This document shows positions 1 to 9,463 of a stretch of 64,000 nt of DNA, piece after piece (position 1 is the first letter of the stretch; each line of letters opens with the position of its first letter). Origin of the DNA: Phialophora verrucosa. Taxonomy: Eukaryota; Ascomycota; Eurotiomycetes; Chaetothyriales; Herpotrichiellaceae. Below the pieces are notes generated by a model that saw nothing but the letters and a program-made list of their open reading frames with translations, searched no databases and was not told where the DNA came from. Location of the stretch: assembly GCA_002099365.1 (NCBI GenBank), contig MSED01000010.1, forward strand, positions 310,001-374,000, written 5' to 3'. Position numbers and translations under genes: made by a program.

Positions 1-517
1 GCGACCGCGCAAAGAACTGAATAAAAACGAAGCTGGTGGTGAGAATGACGCATGCGCCGAAGGTCTTCTTGCGCCCGAACCACTCCATGGGATAAGCCGC
101 GCAGAATGCACCAACTACTTGTCCGATGGGGGAGCCCATGCTCAAGCCAGTCTGCCATGGCGCGGAGACAATATAGCTTCCATCGTACAGATAGCCAAAG
201 TCACGTTGAAACGCTGGAGTGGCATACAGCTGGCCCAAAAGCTGTGGATCAAAGGCGCACCTGAGTTTCCTCTGTTATCGACCTGCCTTTGTCGCTCAGC
301 TCTGGTTCACTTACATGATAACACCGATTGAAAAGAACAGCGACCATCCAACAGCCGCCGGGTAGAGCTTGACAGCCTGCCAGAATGAGAGTCCGTGCTC
401 GTGGTCGGTAGCCGCGCGCGCTTCGGCATTGATGTCGTCGATCGAAGCGGTGGCAATGAGAGCCGCGGGGTCTTTTCGGGTTTCGATGTCCTTGTCCATG
501 TCTGCTGCTCCTCCCAT
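1..517 (-). CDS. MFS sugar (alpha-glucoside-type) transporter, N-terminal part, cut by window edge
   Basis: Plasma-membrane sugar importer of the major facilitator superfamily, MAL/alpha-glucoside permease type. Exon 1 (315-517) encodes an acidic cytosolic N-terminus followed by the typical lead-in to helix 1 (LSFWQAVKLYPAAVGWSLFF). A 54-nt intron at 261-314 (donor GTAAGT, acceptor CAG) joins it to exon 2 (1-260), which reads FDPQLLGQLYATPAFQRDFG, then a GxxxGQxxG helix and the WFGRKKT loop motif that marks the cytosolic loop 2-3 of sugar transporters. Only roughly the first 150 residues of about 530 are inside the window. ATG at 517 is the first in frame; ATG at 499 (MDKDIE) is an alternative. 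The family is clear; the exact sugar is not. Confidence 0.88.
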
Positions 518-1460
518 GAGTGTTTCTGGCCAAATACACTCGGCAGTGGAATGAAGCAAAGGAGACGGGAAACAGTGGCAGACGGGAGACGTTGGACTGG
601 TTAAGACTCTCCCTCGTATGCGTGCGTTATCAAGAACGATAAGAGCAAAGGAGCGCCTTCATCAGTCTACGACGGAGTTTTTGACCCCTCCTGCTGGTAA
701 CGAGATACTACCAGAGCCGTAGGCCAATGACCAAGTTAGTCCCACCGGCAGTGGCAGTGGTCTGCATCAAAGATATTGGCTGCGTCTTGGCCACGAGGCA
801 AGGATTAAGCGAGAAGGGGCTCACCGTTATCAACCTGAGCCTGATTCGACTGCAGTCCTAAGAGCGGTTGCTGCTCGTTAGGCTCTTCAATGCCGTCCAT
901 CCTATCGCGCGTCTTGGGGAAATCAAGGTGTGGAGGACCGGGGTGTCAGTCCAAGGCTAGGTCGCTGAGCCGTTGCCTGGAAGAGGAACGCGAGTCGAGA
1001 ACTCCAACACTTGTTCGCCTGCATCCTCAGACGGGGATCTGCGCAGGCTGGGAGTGCAGCATGCTATCGTTACCGTTACCGTTACATCGGCGAGGAGGAG
1101 AAGTTGGGGTTGGGAGGCGGATAGCTGATCGACGAGGCAGACTAGCATGTGATTGGCCGGCGGCGAGGGAGAAAACTACTGTCAAGCACACAGCCTCCTC
1201 ACGCAGTTCCCGTTTGGCGGACGAGGCTGAAATGGCTCAGCCTCGCCCCTCAATCAGGGGGAGTGCCCAGCATTGGTCATCAAGTCTCACATCACTTTGG
1301 CACTCGTAAGGCAGACTTGGCACTCGATCCTGCGACTCATCCTGTGAGCGTAGATATTCAACAGAATCAGCATTGAGATGTGTATCGGATCTCTCAAGAG
1401 ACGCGCGAGGCAGCCCGACTCAAGGCACCAACGCAGCTGTCTCTGCTCATAGACTTCGAC
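518..1460. other. Divergent intergenic region between sugar transporter and transcription factor
   Basis: About 940 bp with no convincing gene on either strand. It holds the promoters of the two divergent neighbours, an inverted CCAAT box (ATTGG near 1152) and a triple CGTTAC repeat. Open frames here have no domain signature and no sensible splice partners. Confidence 0.6.
1068..1085. repeat. CGTTAC x3 tandem hexamer
   Basis: Three perfect head-to-tail copies of CGTTAC lie in the divergent promoter region. Could be a clustered factor site or a chance microsatellite. Confidence 0.7.
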
Positions 1461-3100
1461 ATGGCCGAGGAAGCTGTGATTTTCCCCGATCAGCCTCTGT
1501 TCATGGTGGATCGTGGGTGGCAACGGCGCAAGAAGCGGGCGGGAAAGAACTCGCCTCAGGCACTTCACGAACGGGAGCTTGATCTTCAGCCATCGCGCGT
1601 TCCAGAGGTCACCATTACTGTCGCCAAAGGATCCAACAGCACAAGATCGACGTCACCGCCCGAAAGGAAGAGCGACCAGAGACCAGCAAAAGGCAAAGCA
1701 AAACAGCCCACAGCCATACAGTTCATGAACTATGAGCCCCCGGCGCCCAAAAGGAAGCAACAACCCGGACCGAAAGATCGCGCACAGACTAGAACCTCCA
1801 GCACAGGGAAATCGCTCTACAACGACGCCGCAATGAAACCGGGGGACATACCCAGGGATTTATTCATGCTCAAGAAGTCGCTTCCTGGGACAGCCACTGC
1901 TCTTTACTCGGTTATAGACCCTGAGGTCAGCTCCTTTCAAGAGTTTGTCAGCTACTGTGAGTGCTCGCTTCGGCAAGTGTGATTGACAGGCAGGGCCCCG
2001 CTGACAACCGTCCAGATCCCACCCGGCTGGCTGCCGCAATGTACCCAATCACCAAGACCGTTACCCTTACGCACAATCCGATTGAAACGTTTTGGTTCCC
2101 TGCCGTTGTCAAAGACGAGGTCTCTCTGCACACGATTTTATTCTCTTGTGCCATGCACTACTTTCTCGGTTCTGGACACCTGACATTCAGGGATTCAGAT
2201 CTCTTGATGAAGGTAATCCTCAATCGACTCAACCGTAGGCTACATGAGGGGAAGTACTCGGACCTGACCATTGGGGCTGTATCGTGCTTGGCTCTGTGCG
2301 AGAACCACCTGGGCAACCATCCGAGGTGGAAGATGCACGCGGCGGGCATGTCTGAAATGGTACGGGCAAGGGGCGGATTCCGGAATGTCCGAGATGTGCT
2401 GCACATGAAGATCTACCGAGCCGACACGATTGGTGCTGTAGATACGCTTACGCACCCTAACTTTCCTCGCCCGACCAGAACAACGGAGAGTCTCTTCAGT
2501 TTGTTGGCAATCAAGCCCCCGGGCACTTCCATAGAGGCATTATTTGTGGATCTCGGCTTGACGCAGACCGTGTTGAATGCACTCGTGCAGCTCTCATACC
2601 TTTGTCACGCTTTGAACCAAGCTGCGGAGAAGCGAATGCCCGTCGATCCATTCGCCTTTGACGAAGATGTCACCTGCATTCAGCACGACCTGTTACGATC
2701 AATATCTCCGAATCAGGAACGTCTTGAGCGACTTTGCGTAATCACGGCGCTTATCTTCATCCAAACCCTGACCCGGGAAGTGCCATTTACAAGACTGTGC
2801 TCCAGCCACATCTCGACACAACTGAGAGAAGCATTGCCTGCCTTAGACGCCGCCGAAGCTCCTGCCCGACTGACATACTGGATGCTGTTTATGGGCGGGC
2901 TGGTTTCCAAGGATACGAACGACAGGCTCTGGTTCCAGAAAAGATTGATGGATTTCCAGCAATTACGGAATGATTGGGCGCAGTGGGAAAAAGCGAAGGC
3001 CCAGCTACAGAAGGTCTTTTGGGTTGACAATCTCCAAGACGCATTCGGACTCGAACTTTGGCAGGATATCGAGCTCTCCAGCCAACTCGCTTGTCAATGA
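1461..3100 (+). CDS. Fungal-specific transcription factor domain protein (no Zn2Cys6 motif)
   Basis: Two exons: 1461-1956 and 2016-3100, intron 1957-2015 (59 nt, GTGAGT...CCAG), about 526 aa. The splice is forced because the two long frames differ and this junction gives SYYPTRLAAAMYPI. Start is the ATG opening MAEEAVIFPDQPLFMVDRG, which resembles the short N-terminal segment of this family, followed by a basic RRKKR and a Ser/Pro/Lys-rich linker (residues about 20-130). The remainder has the helical pattern of the fungal TF middle homology region: FWFPAVVKDEVSLHTILFS, an 'ALCENHLGNHPRWKMHAAGM' segment and MVRARGGF. That whole-cell pattern (LxG...WxxHxxGxxxMVxxRGG) is typical of the PF11951-like group. 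It lacks a DNA-binding Cys cluster in the visible frame, so it may act as a cofactor-like regulator. Its stop lies 2 bp from that of the convergent hydrolase. Confidence 0.8.
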
Positions 3101-3102
3101 GT

Positions 3103-4020
3103 CTACAACTTTGCCAAGTACGGCTCGAACTCGTCCCCGTCGAGGAACATGTTGACATGCGTTGCATATAGCTTCGCATACTGCCATATGAAACCATGAC
3201 CTGCGCGGGGGTAGAGGATCAGTTGCGCATTTGGGATCTGGTGGTACAGCTCCCAACTCCTGCTCGTCGGTATCAGCACATCGTTGTCGCCATTGGCGAC
3301 CAGGACGGGCATCTGCAATTCCCCCAGGCGGTCGAACGCTGCACGCGGATTTTTCTTGAACGAATCCGCGGCTGCATTCAACTGCCTCTTTGCCGGACCA
3401 TCTCGCTCCAAGAGGTCCAGAATGAGCGGCTCGGCCGTTGTCTCGTGCAGTCGCTGCCAGTATTGCTCAAACGCGCCACGGCCTTGGTCGTCATCATAGA
3501 AGAACGAGAAGGCCAGCGACCAGGGCCCGTCCTTGGCCTCAGCTTCTGCCAGCGCCTTGATACCTTCCGCTGGTGGGTCTTCTCGTGGCCAAACGATGCC
3601 TGCGACATGATCCGCCGACGGCGTGGAAGATCCGGTCCCGCTGAGGATCAATTTGCGGATGAGATGCGGTGCAGTGAGCGCAGTCATTTGAGCACAGTAT
3701 CCGCCCATGGAGAATCCGAGAAGATCGAACTTCTTGAGGCCCAGCGCCTCGACAAAGCAAATCAAGTCGTCAGCCCAGCCTTGAAATGTTTCGGGAACTT
3801 CCCCGGTACTCCGGCCGACGCCGGCGTTGTCAAAGATGATGACGGTTCTGGCTTTGGCCAGCGTGTTGACAAACAGAGGATCCCATAGATCCATATTGGC
3901 GCGGTAATGGATGTGCATGACCAGCGGTATCCTCTCATTGTCTCCTATCCGCCGATACGCAAAACGCACTCCATTTTTGGCGTCCACGTACTGGGTAATG
4001 GCTGTCTGTGCTGTCAACAT
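3103..4020 (-). CDS. Alpha/beta hydrolase (single exon, 305 aa)
   Basis: Intronless, 305 aa, ATG-initiated. The alpha/beta hydrolase catalytic triad is visible: nucleophile Ser104 in GFSMGG, acid Asp247 in NGDNDVLIP, and His275 in RAGHGF. The early NAGVGRS stretch (residues 65-71) after strand 4 and HIHYRANMDLWDPL near residue 36 match the bacterial-type soluble hydrolase subgroup (3-oxoadipate enol-lactonase / haloperoxidase-like). No signal peptide or membrane helix, so probably cytosolic. The substrate cannot be read from the sequence; lactonase, esterase or C-C hydrolase are all possible. It is convergent with the transcription factor gene and divergent from the PhyH gene. A TATAAAG on its strand sits about 130 bp upstream of the ATG. 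Confidence 0.9.
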   Translation of the reverse strand: MLTAQTAITQYVDAKNGVRFAYRRIGDNERIPLVMHIHYRANMDLWDPLFVNTLAKARTVIIFDNAGVGRSTGEVPETFQGWADDLICFVEALGLKKFDLLGFSMGGYCAQMTALTAPHLIRKLILSGTGSSTPSADHVAGIVWPREDPPAEGIKALAEAEAKDGPWSLAFSFFYDDDQGRGAFEQYWQRLHETTAEPLILDLLERDGPAKRQLNAAADSFKKNPRAAFDRLGELQMPVLVANGDNDVLIPTSRSWELYHQIPNAQLILYPRAGHGFIWQYAKLYATHVNMFLDGDEFEPYLAKL

Positions 4021-4922
4021 GTTGTTGAGTCGTCAAGATCTAGTGGGGAAACCCCAAGCTGTCCATAGGATCGATCTCTGCAGAAGGGGGAAGGTTGAGC
4101 TGCTTGCCTGCGGAAGTGTCCCTTTCGCCCGACAATCATGGCCGGACTTTATAGATGGGCGCCCCCTCGGCCGTTACCCTCGACGGCACTGTTTGATTTT
4201 CCATCATCTTCAGCGACTTACAAATTCAAAGTGGGAAATGAAACAGGCAACATCGCAACGACTCCATTCAGAAAGCACCCGTTTCTCGTTCTCGTTTAAG
4301 CGGACCGAAGCGGTAATATCACAACAATTCCAGGAAGACGCAGAAGCCTCCTTCGGAAGCGGCGCAATACTTGTACCCGAGACGTCCCAGAAGCGCGGCG
4401 GCAGAGGCAGAGATGAATCTGATGTATCTTCGCGTCCCAAACAGGCAATATTGTCCTTTTCCGGCCCACGCACGTGCCTCGTCGGCGGCTCTTTTTTCCG
4501 ATCCCCGGATTGTCGCTTCTGGCTTCTGCGTCTCGCCGTATTGCGCCACCGCTGTCGACCGCGCATTTCCGTCTCCTCTATCTTCGCCTTCGCTCCCACC
4601 CCCATTTCCCGCTTCTGCAATAGCTCTCCTGCAGCTTCCCCTCACTGAAATACGATACGAGATGCATGGTGGTTGCTTGGTCGGTGATAAGCTCCGCCAC
4701 ATGTCTTCATGTCCCAGGCCTCGAGCGCGTGGGCTCGGCTAGAGAGTTTCGTTTCTGCGATATGCGGTGTCAGTTCGCTAGAGTCTCTTGCAGGTAGACT
4801 GACCCGGGATATCAGGACATTAGGCAAAGGCCAGCGTCCTTACCTTCCTCAACGACGACGAGCACTCTGAGCAGCAACGATCAGTCCTACAAGCCGACGC
4901 ATTGGTGGCCGACGTCTTCACC
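4021..4922. other. Divergent promoter region, hydrolase / PhyH dioxygenase
   Basis: About 900 bp without a supported gene. It holds the two divergent promoters and leaders. Open frames on both strands here are CT/CG-rich shadows with no domain. Confidence 0.6.
4147..4154 (-). promoter_or_regulatory. TATA box (CTATAAAG) of the alpha/beta hydrolase
   Basis: CTATAAAG read on the minus strand, about 130 bp upstream of the ATG at 4020, a normal fungal TATA-to-ATG distance. Confidence 0.55.
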
Positions 4923-5984
4923 ATGGGCTCCTACACCCCGCTCCACGACCAGACTGTACACACCATCCACATCCCGGAAGATGTTCGCGTCTCGGGCAAG
5001 CCCACGCTGGACATTATCACCGAAGGTGTCTCGTTCCTCCACAAAGATGGCATCATCGTGCTCGACAACGCCATCGACGTCGCCCACATCGACACACTCA
5101 ACAACAAACTATCGCCCGAGGCGCTCGAAATCGCCAACGACCCAGACCACCACTTCAACTTTGGCAAGCACACGCGGAACATGGATCAGGCCCCCCCTCC
5201 GACCCGTGAACTGATGTTCAAGGACGTTTGGTGCAACCCCTTCGCCGCCGCGATCCTGTCCGCCGTCATCGGCCCGAAGCCAGTCATCCACTACGCCAAC
5301 GGGAATACAGCCCTCAAGGCGGATCCCAAGGGCCGACAGCCCGTGCACTCGGACTGCGAGTTTGCCCACCCGGCCTATTTCCCCTTCGCGTACGTCATCA
5401 ACATCAACCTCGTGGACGTGACGCCTCACAATGGCGGCACCGAGGTCTGGGTAGGCAGCCATCACGTGAGCGTCCACGAGGTGCATAATCGGTATTCCGG
5501 ATACGGGGACCGTGATGGACAGGACGTCGAAGGCAGCGATGGCGATGGCGATGGCGATGGCGATCTCGGAGGCGAGGGCCTCTTGACCATCAAGCCCAAA
5601 TATCTGGACGCCCGGCGCAAACATTCCCCGCCAATCCAGATCTCGACCAAAAAGGGCAGCCTTATCATCCGCGACCTCCGCCTCTGGCACGCGGGCATGC
5701 CGAACCTGACGGACGAGCCGCGGATCATGCTCGCGTTCGTGGCCTCGCCGCACTGGTGGCAGGGACGGTCGAAGATCGCTCTCCCCGCGGACGTCAAGGA
5801 CATGGTGGAGCAGTGGGCTCGCGACGAACACAGCCTCTCGTACGACGCCGAGTGGGTCGACGGCCAAGTCGACCATAAGAAGTTGAGCAGCGGCGGCGTC
5901 GACTTTGATAGCAACAGCGCCGTCATAGATCGGTATCGCTCCGAGTTGAGTACCTGGCCGGAGTATCGGCCTAGGTGGTACTGA
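4923..5984 (+). CDS. Phytanoyl-CoA dioxygenase (PhyH) family protein
   Basis: Intronless, 353 aa. The first ATG in frame is at 4923 with a strong context (caccATGg); an upstream in-frame TTG is not a credible start. Fe(II)/2-oxoglutarate dioxygenase fold: metal ligands H142 and D144 in PVHSDCEF, distal ligand H256 in LRLWHAGMPN, and R267 (DEPRIML) for 2-oxoglutarate binding. The HNGGTEVWVGSHH motif (169-181) is the typical PhyH turn before the lid. Between this and the second half of the barrel sits an acidic insertion with an alternating Gly-Asp run (about 200-218). PhyH enzymes hydroxylate or epoxidise lipids and secondary metabolites; the substrate here is unknown. Neighbours (transporter, regulator, hydrolase) suggest a catabolic or specialised-metabolism role, by inference only. 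Confidence 0.9.
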   Translation: MGSYTPLHDQTVHTIHIPEDVRVSGKPTLDIITEGVSFLHKDGIIVLDNAIDVAHIDTLNNKLSPEALEIANDPDHHFNFGKHTRNMDQAPPPTRELMFKDVWCNPFAAAILSAVIGPKPVIHYANGNTALKADPKGRQPVHSDCEFAHPAYFPFAYVININLVDVTPHNGGTEVWVGSHHVSVHEVHNRYSGYGDRDGQDVEGSDGDGDGDGDLGGEGLLTIKPKYLDARRKHSPPIQISTKKGSLIIRDLRLWHAGMPNLTDEPRIMLAFVASPHWWQGRSKIALPADVKDMVEQWARDEHSLSYDAEWVDGQVDHKKLSSGGVDFDSNSAVIDRYRSELSTWPEYRPRWY

Positions 5985-6044
5985 AATCAGATCTTTGCGC
6001 GGTACAGAACCTACGGGTTGTAGAGTGATCTACGCCAGCAATCG

Positions 6045-6092
6045 GACACAGTAAACTGGACACAGTAAACTGTACACAGTACACAGTACACA
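6045..6092. repeat. Tandem GACACAGTAAACTG x2 then TACACAG x2
   Basis: Two perfect 14-bp copies (6045-6058, 6059-6072) run straight into a 7-bp repeat TACACAG (6073-6086) just 3' of the PhyH stop. Confidence 0.85.
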
Positions 6093-6257
6093 ACATGCAG
6101 TCACGGTCTATCGCTTACTTGAACATTCCAATGGCGGTGCTCTTTCTCGCACATGTAATGCGCATGTTCCTGCTGTATGTCGTCGTCGTCATTGTCGTTT
6201 AGTTTTGCCACACCAGACTTTCTTTCTGCAGTCCGCCGCGGGTATTGTATGGATTAC

Positions 6258-6289
6258 TGTATACTGTATATGTTGTATACTGTATATGT
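6258..6289. repeat. Perfect 16-bp tandem duplication TGTATACTGTATATGT
   Basis: Two exact adjacent copies (6258-6273 and 6274-6289). The unit is itself made of TGTATA-like half repeats. Confidence 0.85.
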
Positions 6290-6445
6290 TTCGACTTGGG
6301 GATTTAGGAACTTAGGTACCTATGGCACTTTGGTGTGTGAGGACTGTTCCATTTCTTGGATTTCGTTGCTTGAATTCAGGGCCTTTACGTTGGTATAGGA
6401 TGGTATACAGCAGCATGGGTGCATGGCTTGAGACATAACGCAGAG

Positions 6446-6472
6446 TCTCTCTCTCTCTCTCTCTCTCTCTCT
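6446..6472. repeat. (TC)n microsatellite
   Basis: About 13 uninterrupted TC dinucleotides. Confidence 0.9.
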
Positions 6473-6859
6473 TAGTATGCCATAAACTCTAGATCAATCC
6501 TTTCCCGTTATGCCATGTCCTATCCCGCGTGGCATACCATTTGGGCTGAAGTCCCAAGTTCCGATTTCCGAGTTTCGCGTCCCAAGAGTCTGAGAATCAT
6601 GTATGAGTGCGAGTATTAATGAACTGATGTGTCGGGGATGATGCTGACTTTACTGTTGGCGATGCTAGTACGTTCGGAAGATCTTCATGCGACTATGGAT
6701 CCAATCCGGTGTCGTGAGAGGTAGATAGGTAAGTGTGCAGATGTGTATCTGGCTGTACTGTGGTCTGGTACATCTCGCTATGTTGTGGTCTTTTCCTGCT
6801 CGGATCTGGGTGTCAAAATATCCTCATGCCGCTAAATACATGTCCTTGAACCCCGTTCC

Positions 6860-8521
6860 TCAGGTATACATGTTACTAAGTCCCAACGCAGGCATGCAAC
6901 ACCCTTTTTTCTGCAAACTCTCATACTTGTCAATCATGACCGCGACGGGACCGCCAAAGAGACACACCTTGCTACTTGACATGTTTGCACACGCCCAGTT
7001 CGCTTGGCTGATGGCCTCTTGGCTGACCATGCAGTCGTAGTACTTGTCTGACTGGTCGATGGTGCTGAGGGGCTCCCGTTCCCTGATGCGTTGGAGGAGT
7101 TCTTTCTCGGCTTGCTCTCTCATTCGTCTGAGGAGCACTCTATCGTTGTACGATAGCCTTGGGTCGCTGGATGACACCTTGTCGTCGCGGCTCTCAAGTT
7201 CAGGCCAGTCATATGGAGGTTCGAAGTCCGCCTTGGCAACTTCCGTGGTGTCCATGAAAGTCTGCATATGCGGCTCGATCTCCTCGAAGCGGGCGTTGTC
7301 TTTTAGGACCGAGTGGTCCTCCGCTCCTCGTCTGCAGCAGGTTTTGATCCCCATAGATGATGATGTCTAGGGGGTGCGACTCGCTCCACGAGTTGTACAC
7401 CCACGACCACTGCAGCTTTGCATACACACAGTCTTGCAGGTGACGTGTGAAAGGCGTGTTCTCCGCGCCATTCCGATGTGGATAGAGACGGTGAAATTGC
7501 CATGGCAGAGGCGAGTGGTAGTTCCAGTAGAAGGCGCATCCGGCACAGTGAACCGCCTCCACTGTCGAGATCGCCATCTGGAGGCCGCCCTCCGGAATAC
7601 GTGCTGTTTGGCGCTTCTTGCCTGGAATGCGGATCGCACAGGCATGTTGAGCGTACACAGTCTCAAATGGGGAGACCTCCTCGGACATCAAGCGCAGAGG
7701 CCGTTGACCACGGCGCAATTGTATCGCTCGCTCGGATCGCGGTTGAACACTGCGTTCGTTGCGCTTGAGTCTCTTTTGGGTGGGTTGCAGCATCATCGGG
7801 CCAAGCCTCGATGGTGCCGGAGGCCGGGCGCCTTGCTCCCTTGGTTGTTGTCGCACAACGTTGAGGGCGGATTTGAAGTCAAACAGCCAACGCCGCCGTG
7901 GAGCCGCACAGCCCCAGAAGCGTTTCTGAGGCAGACTGTATAGAAGAGGGAGCTTCGCCAATTCGCCAGGATTAAGCTTCATGACTTCGCAGGCGTACCT
8001 CTCAGAGACTGCGAGAAGTTCCCGTTCCTGTGAGAGGCACCGGAAGCAGCAGCGTTTGAGTTTAAGGAGCTGCAGGATCTCGCCGTGCTCACCACAAAAC
8101 TCGCACTGAGTGGTGAAGAGAACATCGACAACTTGTTGAGTTGTCCATAAATTACCGGCACCTGTGGCAAGGAGGGCACGGATTGCATCGGAGCCTTCTG
8201 TCATGACAGTGCGGAACGGCGTCCATTGCTCAATGAGCTGCCTTGCGTGAGAGTTCGTCGCTCGCAGATCAAACAGTGCGCTGGCAGGCGTTGCAGCGAA
8301 AACCTGGAGTTGAATCTCGGACGGGAGCGTGCCGAGGAGACCGAGACTGGCACACGGTTTCTTTGCGGTGGTCCATCGCTGAGGATCGTCAAGGCTCACT
8401 CGCAGGGCAAGCTCTCGGGAGTCGATGAGCACGTTGTTTAGTAGGGTTTCTTCGATAGAAACCGATATTCTTCCGCAGTCAACCGGTTAGGGTCGAGTTC
8501 TTTGGGTTCAGTGAAGGCCAT
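6860..8521 (-). CDS. F-box protein with Cys-rich domain; gene model incomplete, possibly broken
   Basis: The main frame (7350-8432) has an F-box (LGTLPSEIQLQVFAAT... near its residue 35), suggesting a substrate adaptor of an SCF ubiquitin ligase, followed by a Cys-rich module (QCEFCGEHGEILQL, KRCCFRC) and a second C/H pair (HCAGCAFYW) before a FTRHLQDC motif. Both ends are problematic. The frame opens with GTG, not ATG, and reads back to a TAA; an ATG at 8521 (MAFTEPKELDP) lies in another frame and ends at TAA after 27 codons. At the C-terminus, near 7340-7400, coding quality moves to another frame (RRGAEDHSVLKDNARF...), which ends at 6860-6862. An intron ending CTGCAG could link them, with possible donors GTGGGT or GTATGC, but none is clean. 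So either unrecognised introns or frameshifts exist. Extent is approximate. Confidence 0.6.
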
Positions 8522-9463
8522 CTTGGGAGAGGACGACGCAGCTGATAAAGGTAAGTACTGGCTTGGCTGTGGTTGAAGCTGTGATAGATTTGTCGTGATG
8601 AGAACGGAGTCTGAGCAGTGTCAACTAGGGGCAGTGCCGGGTTGAGGTCGTCGGCTGCTGAGTGCAACGCTGACTTTTTAATTGAGGATTTGAGGCCAGC
8701 GGGCGAGAGGCGAGAGACGCAGTGTGCTGTTAGAAAGGGTCAAGATAGCCATGGAACTGGAGGAAAGCAGAATAAGAAGTATGTTTCTGGTTGTGCCACC
8801 AATCCTTTAGAGCCGCCAGTGAATCGCTGACCCTGGGGACAATAGGCTGCCAACAATAGAGAGTAAATGGCGATTCATAGATGGCGAATAGAACTCCTGC
8901 CGCACTGCAAAACAGATGAATTGGGAACAATCGAAGGCCTTCACATACAAACAGCTTCTTCGCCATATGCGCCCGTCGCTTTATTGGAAAGCGCTGAGAG
9001 TATATCTCTTGAGAAGGTCCTCACGGAGGGTCCTCAGTCAGTGTCAAAATTAGGCACACAAGAATTTCACCTCATCCTAGGTTTACAGCAGCAGGGCCGC
9101 ATTCCTTGTCAAAGCGCAGAGCAGACCTGCCGCAGTCGGGATTGTCGCTTTGTGCGAGTCGGGCTGATCGATGGAGTGAGTGGAGCGACGACGAGGGTCG
9201 CTCAAGGCGCAGAAAACCCGAAACTGCGCCCGGGCCAAAGCGGGGAAATTCGCCATCACGTGCCACACGTGACCTCATGCACAGTGACGTGGCTTGATCA
9301 CAACCAACTGGGAACTTTCTCAAACTCCCCTGTTTCTTCCCAAGAATTGATTTCAACAAGAATCCACCTGTCTCCTATTCCACTCCTTGTTCGCGTCGTC
9401 ACCGAGATTCCCTCCGGTCTGCAGTCGATTTGACGCGATCAGCATCCATCTAACGCGTGCAAA
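8522..9463. other. Divergent intergenic region, F-box gene / EPT1
   Basis: About 940 bp. A 188-codon open frame at 8867-9433 shows no domain and overlaps the EPT1 leader and promoter, so I do not call it. The region carries the paired E-boxes described separately. Confidence 0.55.
9256..9272. promoter_or_regulatory. Palindromic double E-box upstream of EPT1
   Basis: TCACGTG-CCA-CACGTGA: two CACGTG cores in perfect inverted orientation separated by 3 bp, 192-208 bp upstream of the EPT1 ATG. A TGACGTGG element follows at about 9284. CACGTG is bound by bHLH factors (Cbf1, Pho4, Ino2/Ino4-like in yeasts). A role in phospholipid gene control is inference. Confidence 0.6.

Larger units (their letters stand above)
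5985..6859. other. Intergenic, repeat-rich 3' flank
   Basis: About 870 bp between convergent ends of the PhyH and F-box genes. AT-richer than its surroundings and carrying three separate simple repeats (listed separately). No gene seen. Confidence 0.65.

Noticed and set aside
1957..1989. Nearer acceptor for the first transcription factor intron (AG at 1988-1989)
   Set aside because: Gives the wrong frame with the GTGAGT donor; only the acceptor at 2014-2015 joins the two long frames.
8867..9433. 188-codon ATG-started + frame upstream of EPT1
   Set aside because: No domain, overlaps the EPT1 leader and its E-box promoter; more likely chance.
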